In this document: positions 39,946-46,544 of the stretch, in pieces
Numbering within the stretch: the stretch's first letter is position 1
Layout of the letters: each line of letters begins with the position of its first letter
Assembly (NCBI RefSeq): GCF_029433335.1
Contig: NZ_JAQTHX010000001.1
Span: forward strand, 1,364,001-1,428,000
Origin: Bifidobacterium sp. ESL0745
GTDB taxonomy: Bacteria > Actinomycetota > Actinomycetes > Actinomycetales > Bifidobacteriaceae
Reading direction: 5' to 3'
DNA: 64,000 nt
Program-made: the position numbers and the translations under genes
The notes under the pieces: generated by a model
What the model saw: only the letters and a program-made list of their open reading frames with translations
What the model was told of the DNA's origin: nothing
Database searches by the model: none

Positions 39946-39979
39946 TTGCGGTCCGGAGCCACAAAGCCCCGAACCGCAA
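39946..39979 (-). terminator. Terminator of the Crp/Fnr-type gene
   Basis: 14-bp arms (TTGCGGTTCGGGGC on the minus strand) that pair with two G-T pairs around a 6-base loop, 21 bp after the stop codon; the T tract is short. Confidence 0.65.
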
Positions 39980-39999
39980 CAATTAATACGGTGTGATAA

Positions 40000-40713
40000 T
40001 CAGTGACGCGAGCGACGAATCAACGCCCCCGGCTGGTAGATGATGATCGAACGTCCCTCACGGGCGATCCAACCGCGGTTGGCGAAGTCCATCAGCGCCT
40101 TGTTCACAGTCTCGCGCGAAGAACCGACCAGCTGGGCCATCTCCTCTTGCGTCAAGTCGTGCGGCACCTTCACCCCGGATTCGACGGGCTCGCCGAAACG
40201 TGATGCAAGGTCGAGCAGCGTCTTGGCCAGACGCGCGGGAACATCCATAAACACCAAATCGGAAATCTGCTCGTTGTTGGCACGCATGCGGTTGGCCATC
40301 ACCTGCAGCATGTCCACAGCCACGCGCGGATGCTTGTTGAGCCATGAAAAGAGGACGTCGTGCTCAAGCCAGCCGACCTGCGTTCCGTTGTTCATCGCAA
40401 TGGCCGAGGCCGTGCGCGGCCCACCTGCCGGGTCGAAAACAGGAATCTCGCCCAAAATCTCGCCACGGGTATGGATGCTCAGAAGCTGCACCCGATTGTC
40501 GCTGGCCTCACGCGTGAGCTTCACCTTGCCGCGTTCGAGCAGATACATGCGCTGATCGGTGGAACCTTCGTGGAAGATGTAGTCACCCTTCTCGAATTCC
40601 GCGCGCTTCATGTAAGGCATGAGCTCCTCTGCATCGGCGTGGGAGACATGCTTGAACAATGCCGTCTGCAGAAGTTCATTGTCCGCTTCACTTACCCCAT
40701 TCGGACTAGCCAC
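40000..40713 (-). CDS. Crp/Fnr-family regulator, GlxR-like
   Basis: A 237-residue regulator with an N-terminal cyclic-nucleotide-binding beta-barrel (EFEKGDYIFHEGSTDQRMYL, GEILGEIPVFDPAGGPRTAS) and a C-terminal winged helix (LTQEEMAQLVGSSRETVNKA). The layout and length match actinobacterial Crp/GlxR global regulators, whose sites are TGTGA-N6-TCACA. A perfect copy of that site precedes fucO in this window. There is no Fe-S cysteine set, so it is not a classical Fnr. The start is GTG at 40713, with TTTGGAGG upstream. It is a monocistronic gene with its own terminator. Confidence 0.93.
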   Translation of the reverse strand: MASPNGVSEADNELLQTALFKHVSHADAEELMPYMKRAEFEKGDYIFHEGSTDQRMYLLERGKVKLTREASDNRVQLLSIHTRGEILGEIPVFDPAGGPRTASAIAMNNGTQVGWLEHDVLFSWLNKHPRVAVDMLQVMANRMRANNEQISDLVFMDVPARLAKTLLDLASRFGEPVESGVKVPHDLTQEEMAQLVGSSRETVNKALMDFANRGWIAREGRSIIIYQPGALIRRSRH

Positions 40714-40798
40714 GAGATCGCACCTCCAAATATTGACTGTGTCGCCACCAGAAATTCATTGCCCTTTAACTGGCCGACCCTTAAAAAAACTCGCTTTC

Positions 40799-41872
40799 CT
40801 AATTGTAGCTCAGCTCGACTTGGGTTTCGAGGTAGGCACAAAGCGCTTCAAACCCCATTTGCGTTTGCCGTTTGAGGGGTGCGACACGTTTGACGGCCGA
40901 TTTGACGGACTTGTCCCGCATCTTTTCCGAAGAGGTCTTGAGTATTCTCGCCATCTTTTCCTGGTCGATGTCATAGGCCATGGTGACATGGTGCAAAAGG
41001 GCTCCAGGACCGCCGTTTTCCGGCGAAAAATAGCGCTGTGCCGCCCCGGCGATCTTGCCTTGCGCACAGGAGACATCGTTCGTCCCGCTGAAGAACGCGT
41101 CTATGCCCAATCCGCGCAACGCATCGAGCAGCCACTGGTCGCAAAGACGGAACGATTCATCGACGCTGAGCCCTTTGACAAAGCCCTTCGTCGCATAGAG
41201 CGAGTAGGTGATCGCCTTACCTGGTTCGACGAACATCGCGCCCCCGCCGGTGCTGCGGCGGACGACGTCAAAGCCCTCGCGCCGCGCGGTTTCAACATTC
41301 ACTTCACTTGCGATCGACTGAAATCTGCCGACTACCACGGCCGGCCCGCCCCATCGCCAGAACCGCAGTGTCGCAGACCTCTTGCCGGAGGCGACCTGTC
41401 TGCCCCAACGATCGTCGACATCCATTTGCTCGGCTGGATTACGGGCGATGTCACGCACCACGACCGGGCGCAACAGACTCCAACGCTTTCGACAGCGTTG
41501 ATGAAAAGCGTCATTATTTGACGTCAATATGTCTGAAACGTCAAGCGCCCCAACATTTGCGGAAATTGAACGGCCCGTTTCGTTTGAAGAACCGTTCGTT
41601 CCCTGCCGCAGCGCACGCTTAAAGGCCGTGGATATCGCAACGCCATCGACACCCACCAATTGCACCGTGGGGTACGCCCGAAACACCGGTGCCAATGGAT
41701 TGCCGCCAATCAAGGCACGACCGATATCCGCGAGCATGACGTGAGCGGCATCATCCTCGCCAAGAACGAAGAAATCGCCGTCAATGGCGCAGGACACGGG
41801 GTTGCCGCCTGCGTCGACCACCACGTCGACTCCGACCAATTTGCCGCCGGGGGTCTTGTATTCGCCACGCAT
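40799..41872 (-). CDS. Lipoate-protein ligase with accessory domain at the N-terminus
   Basis: A 357-residue biotin/lipoate ligase-family protein. Residues about 131-345 are the catalytic domain, with RRSTGGGAMFVEPGKAITYS and GKIAGAAQRYF, the latter holding the lipoyl-AMP Lys. The first 75 residues (YKTPGGKLVGVDVVVDAGG, IDGDFF) resemble the small accessory domain that in E. coli LplA sits at the C-terminus, so the order is reversed here. A polar Asn/Ser-rich linker separates the two. Its expected substrate is the GcvH-like protein encoded at 50884-51360, the only lipoyl-domain gene in the window. Confidence 0.88.
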   Translation of the reverse strand: MRGEYKTPGGKLVGVDVVVDAGGNPVSCAIDGDFFVLGEDDAAHVMLADIGRALIGGNPLAPVFRAYPTVQLVGVDGVAISTAFKRALRQGTNGSSNETGRSISANVGALDVSDILTSNNDAFHQRCRKRWSLLRPVVVRDIARNPAEQMDVDDRWGRQVASGKRSATLRFWRWGGPAVVVGRFQSIASEVNVETARREGFDVVRRSTGGGAMFVEPGKAITYSLYATKGFVKGLSVDESFRLCDQWLLDALRGLGIDAFFSGTNDVSCAQGKIAGAAQRYFSPENGGPGALLHHVTMAYDIDQEKMARILKTSSEKMRDKSVKSAVKRVAPLKRQTQMGFEALCAYLETQVELSYN

Positions 41873-41991
41873 AACATCACCATATCAAAACGCGGTGCGA
41901 ACAGCGTCACAAAACGTTGCGGGCACCGCAATCAAAACATCATGGGTATCCGCCTACCCGACCAGAGCGGGCAGGCGGATGATGAACGGCG

Positions 41992-42711
41992 TCATTCGCG
42001 CAGTTCGACGCCTTTGGCATCCCGGTGCCAAGGCGAACCATAGTTCGAGCTCAAAATGAGCACGCCTTCGATAAGACCCCAGATGAAGGACGCGATGGGT
42101 CCCAACCCCAGGAAAGGCCATCCGAGCAAGGTAAGCAACAGCTGAGCCACGGCTTTACCATAAAAACCGAGGTAGAAATTGTGGACGCCGAGGCATCCCA
42201 GGAAAATCCCCAAAAACCCTGCCGCGATCTTGTTGCGGGGCTGATAGCCATACGGCAGGAACCGGGACTGGCCATATTGCGGAGCATACGGCTGGCCCTG
42301 CGGATAGCCGGGCTGACCGGAATATGGCTGGTAGTAGTTGGACCAATACTCATACCCCGTCTGGCCGGGCTGACCATACTGAGACTGGGCGTAACCGGAT
42401 TGGCGATAACTCGACTGTTCAGATTCCTGTTGGGAGTAACCCGATTGGCTGTAATTGGGCTGACCATACTGGGACTGACCATAAGCCGGCTGCTGCTGGG
42501 ACTGGCCGAACTGGCCATAATCAGGCTGCACATGGTGCTGCTCGGCACCGTTTTGACCGTAATCTGGCTGTCCACCACTGCCTGAGCCATAGCCCTGACC
42601 CTGCTCCTGGTACTGTCCGTAAGACGCCTGGTACTGCCCCTGCGGGTTGTAGGAACCCTGCGAAGATTGCGACTCGGACGGCCTGCCTTGGGGATCTGAT
42701 GCATTGTTCAT
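41992..42711 (-). CDS. TM2-domain protein with Gln/Tyr-rich N-terminus
   Basis: A 239-residue protein. Residues 1-155 are almost entirely Gln, Tyr, Ser, Gly and Pro (SQYGQPNYSQSGYSQQ and similar degenerate repeats), a composition called prion-like in other organisms. The rest is a TM2 domain: NKIAAGFLGIFLGCLGVHNF, then a second hydrophobic segment (ASFIWGLIEGVLIL) joined by a turn. The TM2 function is unknown; the family is widespread in bifidobacteria. The ATG at 42711 has AAGAG upstream. Confidence 0.9.
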   Translation of the reverse strand: MNNASDPQGRPSESQSSQGSYNPQGQYQASYGQYQEQGQGYGSGSGGQPDYGQNGAEQHHVQPDYGQFGQSQQQPAYGQSQYGQPNYSQSGYSQQESEQSSYRQSGYAQSQYGQPGQTGYEYWSNYYQPYSGQPGYPQGQPYAPQYGQSRFLPYGYQPRNKIAAGFLGIFLGCLGVHNFYLGFYGKAVAQLLLTLLGWPFLGLGPIASFIWGLIEGVLILSSNYGSPWHRDAKGVELRE

Positions 42712-42805
42712 GCTCTTAAGCGTAGTCCAAACGATTGATTCGGCTATGCAAAAATGCTGAAAATTGACTGAAAATAAATGAGCAGCAGTGCAGGCGGAAA
42801 TATGG

Positions 42806-42838
42806 ATCGGGTGTCTTCCGTCATGGAGGACACCCGAT
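42806..42838 (-). terminator. leuB terminator
   Basis: 14-bp stem (ATCGGGTGTCCTCC on the minus strand, one G-T pair) with a 5-base loop, 74 bp past the leuB stop. Between it and leuB is a 13-bp direct duplication (ACACCTACTAATG, 42856-42881) of no evident function. Confidence 0.75.
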
Positions 42839-42911
42839 TCATGAAGCAGGCTTAAACACCTACTAATGACACCTACTAATGGCTTAAGTCAGTTCACGAT
42901 GGTCCCGAGAC

Positions 42912-43955
42912 CTACAGCCTTGCCAGAATGCCGCGTCCGACTTCGGCCGTGGTGCGCTGCTTCTGCGCGTTTTCGGCGATATCGGACTCGACGACATCTT
43001 CGATATGTTTGGCCGGCTCGTCCATGCCGAGGTGACGCAGCAGCATCGCGGTGGAGAGGATGGTGGCGGTCGGATTGGCGATGCCCTTGCCCGCGATGTC
43101 GGGAGCAGAGCCGTGGATGGGCTCGAACATCGAGGGGTATTCATTGCTCGCGTTGATGCAGCCTGACGCGGAATAGCCGACGCCGCCGACCACGGCACCA
43201 GCCTCGTCGGTGATGATGTCGCCGAAGAGGTTGTCGGTCAGGATGACGTCAAAGCGGCTCGGATCGGTGACCATGAAGATGGTGGTCGCGTCGATGTGCA
43301 GGTAGTCGTGGCTGACCTCGGGGTATTCCCTGCCCACTTCGTCGACGATGCGCTGCCACATGTCGCCCGCGTTGATCAGCACGTTCTTCTTGTGAACGAG
43401 GGTGACGTGCTTCTTGCGCTTCATCGCCAGGTCGAAGGCGTAGCGTACCACGCGCCCGACGCCGTAAGCGGTGTTGAGGCTGACCTCGGTGGCCACCTCA
43501 TGCTTGGTGCCCTTGCGGATGTCGCCGCCGGCGCCACAGTAGAGGCCTTCAGTGCCTTCGCGTACCACGACGAAATCGATATCACCGGGATTCTTCAGCG
43601 GGGATTCGACGCCCTTGTACAGCTTGGACGGGCGCAGGTTGACGTATTGGTCGAGATCGAAACGCAGCTTCAACAACAAACCGCGCTCAAGCAAGCCGGC
43701 CGGTACATCGAGCCGAGGGTCGCCGATGGCCCCCAGCAGAATGGCGTCGGTCTTCTTGATTCGCTCGAGATCCTCGTCGGGCAGCACCGCCCCATCACGC
43801 ACATAACGTTGGGAGCCAAGATCGAATTCCTCGTACTCGAAGTCGGCCACGCCTTGCGTAGCCTTCTCCATGACCTCTTGTGCCGGCGGAATGATTTCCT
43901 TGCCGATGCCGTCACCGGGGATGACGGCGATATGATATGTCTTTTTAGTGTTCAT
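42912..43955 (-). CDS. leuB: 3-isopropylmalate dehydrogenase
   Basis: A 347-residue beta-decarboxylating dehydrogenase of leucine biosynthesis. Landmarks are IAVIPGDGIGKEI at the N-terminus, the substrate loop with Arg residues, VHKKNVL and the metal-binding LTDNLFGDIITDEAGAVVGG. It is the short actinobacterial/LeuB2-like type; tartrate dehydrogenase relatives are similar, so the substrate is inferred from family and length. The ATG at 43955 is chosen for the MNTKKTYHIAVIPGDG start; the frame's 35 earlier codons lack family similarity. Repeat array B lies in the divergent gap upstream. Confidence 0.9.
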   Translation of the reverse strand: MNTKKTYHIAVIPGDGIGKEIIPPAQEVMEKATQGVADFEYEEFDLGSQRYVRDGAVLPDEDLERIKKTDAILLGAIGDPRLDVPAGLLERGLLLKLRFDLDQYVNLRPSKLYKGVESPLKNPGDIDFVVVREGTEGLYCGAGGDIRKGTKHEVATEVSLNTAYGVGRVVRYAFDLAMKRKKHVTLVHKKNVLINAGDMWQRIVDEVGREYPEVSHDYLHIDATTIFMVTDPSRFDVILTDNLFGDIITDEAGAVVGGVGYSASGCINASNEYPSMFEPIHGSAPDIAGKGIANPTATILSTAMLLRHLGMDEPAKHIEDVVESDIAENAQKQRTTAEVGRGILARL

Positions 43956-44047
43956 AGCCGCGAGATTAGTCCCGAATTCGGCACTGTCCACTATTCGGTC
44001 CGGTAAATGGACATTCTTCCCGTCTTCATTCCTCCATTTATAGACCT

Positions 44048-44185
44048 CTTGGCGCACCAAGAACCCCTTTTAACGACAATTGACCCCTCAATCTCATTAT
44101 TTTGGCCTACTTGGCGCGCCAAGAGGGCCATTTTTGCAACAATCCCCACCCAATCTTGCGATTTTGACCCTCTTGGCGCACCAAG
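44048..44185. repeat. 62-bp palindromic tandem repeat, array B (three palindromes)
   Basis: CTTGGCGCACCAAG (44048-44061), CTTGGCGCGCCAAG (44110-44123) and CTTGGCGCACCAAG (44172-44185), exactly 62 bp apart. The conserved 48-bp interval recurs once more after the third palindrome (to about 44233). It occupies the 419-bp divergent gap between leuB and the ABC ATPase gene. The rest of that gap shows only the ATPase ribosome site. Confidence 0.95.
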
Positions 44186-44374
44186 AACCCCTGATTTCGC
44201 AACAATTGACACTCGATCTCGCGATTTTCGCACCGCTAAAAGCATCCGCATACATTCCCTTTCAAACCAACTCCGAAAGCATGAACTGCCTGTCTACGTA
44301 TATACGAAACGTTGGTATGCTTGGGGCAGGTTTGGGTCGGCACGAAACCGACAAGGGTGAAGGGCGGAGGAATC

Positions 44375-45100
44375 ATGGAATTCGAAGCCAGTGATTTGGC
44401 TTGCGCAGTGCCGGATGCGCACGACACCGGTGGTGAAAAACAAATCTTTTCCGGCTTGTCAATCAGCCTAAACACCGGCGAGATCGTGGATCTCGTAGGT
44501 CCTTCCGGTTCCGGCAAAAGCATGCTGCTCACCACTCTGGCCGCATTGAACCCTTACGGCCACGGGAAAATGAGCATTGACGACGAAAAATACAGCCAGA
44601 CGACACCGCAATTGTGGAGACGGAAGGTGATGTATCTGCCGCAACGGCCCACGCTCGGTTCGGGTTCGGTACGTGATGCGATTTATTTCCCGTTCACGCT
44701 GCTGGTATTCAAAAAAGCCACGGCACAAAGCGGAAACGTTACGGCACCGGCCGATGCCGACATCCGCAAAAGCCTTGACGAACTGGGACTTCGCGATGTG
44801 GAGCTCGACCGGCCGGCGCAGGACCTTTCGGTAGGCCAGCAGGCGCGGGTCTGCCTGTTGCGAAGCGTGCTGACCAACCCCGAAGTACTGCTTTGCGACG
44901 AGGTGGACGCCGGCTTGGATGAGGCGAGCGCGGAGCTTGTCTCGTACATGCTGCATCAGTGCTCTCAAAACGGGATGATTATCCTTCGTGTTCGCCACCA
45001 CGGTTCCGACGGTCTGGCCGTGCGCACTCTGCAACTCGCAGACGGGGTGTTGAGCGAGATCACGGCACCGCAAGGCAACGACGGAGAGAGGCAGAAATAA
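44375..45100 (+). CDS. ABC transporter ATP-binding protein (YbbL/FetA-like)
   Basis: A 241-residue ATPase with Walker A GPSGSGKS, signature LSVGQQARV and Walker B VLLCDEVDAGLD. The partner permease downstream is of the UPF0014 (YbbM/FetB) type, whose E. coli counterparts export iron, so metal export is a reasonable guess only. The ATG at 44375 has GGGCGGAGGAATC upstream, clearly better than earlier in-frame starts. The stop overlaps a short open frame by one base (TAATG). Confidence 0.9.
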   Translation: MEFEASDLACAVPDAHDTGGEKQIFSGLSISLNTGEIVDLVGPSGSGKSMLLTTLAALNPYGHGKMSIDDEKYSQTTPQLWRRKVMYLPQRPTLGSGSVRDAIYFPFTLLVFKKATAQSGNVTAPADADIRKSLDELGLRDVELDRPAQDLSVGQQARVCLLRSVLTNPEVLLCDEVDAGLDEASAELVSYMLHQCSQNGMIILRVRHHGSDGLAVRTLQLADGVLSEITAPQGNDGERQK

Positions 45101-45294
45101 TGACGATGATTTCTGCAAGCCACATTATTGACGGACGGCAAACCCTTCAAAGGCGTTTCACCACAAAACAGCAGACGGAGAAAGCAGCCATGACGGCAAT
45201 TCTTTCCGGCCACACGCTCAGCGGACAACGAGCTCGGCAGAATTGTCTTGACACAAAACCTTGCCAAACTTGCCAAGGAGGAGAGACACAATGA
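45100..45294 (+). CDS. Possible coupled small protein between ATPase and permease
   Basis: A 64-codon frame whose ATG overlaps the ATPase stop (TAATG) with AGAGG upstream, and whose TGA overlaps the permease start. This nested arrangement is typical of translational coupling. The product is basic and polar, has three cysteines near its end (CLDTKPCQTC) and shows no family I recognise. It may equally be untranslated spacer. Confidence 0.35.
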   Translation: MTMISASHIIDGRQTLQRRFTTKQQTEKAAMTAILSGHTLSGQRARQNCLDTKPCQTCQGGETQ

Positions 45295-46214
45295 TGATTC
45301 CAACATTCCCCACGGCTTCAATCACTTCCGGCACCATCACCACGGCCGTCACCGCACATCAGGGCGTTTATACCATCGACGCGCTCGGGCTTACGGTCAC
45401 GCTGGTTCTGGTGGCGGTTTCCGCGCTGGTCGCCTATCTGCTCAAGTTGGACGTCGGCGGCAAGCTCATCTGGGCCGCTATACGCTCGTTCGTTCAGTTG
45501 ATGGTGATGGGTTTCATCATTACGTATATCATCACCGCCAACAACCCATGGTTCGTGATCGCCGTGATCGCCGTAATGATTCTCGCCGCCGTCGAAATCA
45601 CCCTGACCCGCACGTCGAACATCCCCCACGGGCTTGCGTTGCCGGTGCTCCTGACACTCGCCGTCACCGCGACCTTCATGGTCTCCGTGGCCACCGAACT
45701 CATCATCAAGCCGGACACCTGGTATTCGCCGCAGGTGCTGGTACCGATGGCCGGCATGCTTCTGGGCAACCTCGTTTCCGCCGTGGCGGTGGCGATGAGC
45801 CGTTTCTTCTCCGACATGGAGAACCGGCGTTACGAGGTCGAAGCCTACCTGAGCCTCGGCGCCACCCCGTTCGAGGCCGCGCGCCCGTCGATTATGGAAG
45901 CGATACGTTTGGGTCTGGTGCCCACAATCTCAAGCCTCGCCTCAAGCGGCATCGTGCTGATTCCCGGAATGATGTCCGGGCAGATCATGGCCGGCGGCAA
46001 TCCGCTGGAAGCCGCGAAATATCAGTTCGTGATACTTGCCATTATCAGCGCGCTGACCTTGCTTGGCGACACGATGATCATGCTGTTGATCTACCACCGC
46101 TGCTTCACCAAGGACGGCCAATACTTCCAGCCGAAGCCGCGCGGCGAAAGCCATCTCTTCGAATGGTTGAAGGTCCACGTCCATCATCACGAAAACAAAG
46201 TCAACGCAAAATAA
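45291..46214 (+). CDS. UPF0014 ABC transporter permease (YbbM/FetB-like)
   Basis: A 307-residue polytopic membrane protein with about seven helices. Family motifs include AAIRSFVQLMVMGFIITYI, LSLGATPFEA with the following EAIRLGLVPTI, and LIPGMMSGQIMAGGNP. It pairs with the ATPase encoded just upstream. The start at 45291 has a strong AAGGAGGAG site; the ten codons before it in frame are not needed. Family members export iron or related substrates in E. coli, and the substrate here is unknown. Confidence 0.92.
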   Translation: MMIPTFPTASITSGTITTAVTAHQGVYTIDALGLTVTLVLVAVSALVAYLLKLDVGGKLIWAAIRSFVQLMVMGFIITYIITANNPWFVIAVIAVMILAAVEITLTRTSNIPHGLALPVLLTLAVTATFMVSVATELIIKPDTWYSPQVLVPMAGMLLGNLVSAVAVAMSRFFSDMENRRYEVEAYLSLGATPFEAARPSIMEAIRLGLVPTISSLASSGIVLIPGMMSGQIMAGGNPLEAAKYQFVILAIISALTLLGDTMIMLLIYHRCFTKDGQYFQPKPRGESHLFEWLKVHVHHHENKVNAK

Positions 46215-46326
46215 CAGTCTCGCAACATGGCTGTGACGATAATTCCGGATTAGACGCTATCCATTATTTTGATTTCGATCTGGAAAATGAACGTCCTTTC
46301 TCGCCCTTCTCGCTTATTCGACGGTT

Positions 46327-46464
46327 CTTGGCGCGCCAAGACCCTCATTTCACGACGATTGACCACCCAATCTCATCATTTCGGGCGTCTTGGTGCACCA
46401 AGAAAGCCATTTTCGCAACAATTAACGCTCAATCTCATTATTTTGGCTCTCTTGGTGCACCAAG
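46327..46464. repeat. 62-bp palindromic tandem repeat, array C (three palindromes)
   Basis: CTTGGCGCGCCAAG (46327-46340), CTTGGTGCACCAAG (46389-46402) and CTTGGTGCACCAAG (46451-46464), again exactly 62 bp apart with the conserved 48-bp interval in the same orientation as arrays A and B. It fills most of the 330-bp convergent gap between the permease gene and the oligopeptidase gene. Confidence 0.95.
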
Positions 46465-46473
46465 AGAGCCAAA
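46442..46473. terminator. 32-bp perfect palindrome, probable bidirectional terminator
   Basis: The last array C palindrome is extended by perfectly complementary TTTGGCTCT and AGAGCCAAA flanks to 32 bp. In RNA it would form a long stem between two convergent genes, about 70 bp from the oligopeptidase stop. Confidence 0.5.
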
Positions 46474-46544
46474 TATTCAACTTTTATCATGAAGTGCAGC
46501 GTCGAGAACCATGGGCAGGACTCTGGACCACTCTGAAAAACAAC

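Noticed and set aside
42856..42881. 13-bp direct duplication ACACCTACTAATG as an attachment site
   Set aside because: No integrase, mobile gene or second copy at a distance; it is most simply a slippage duplication after leuB.
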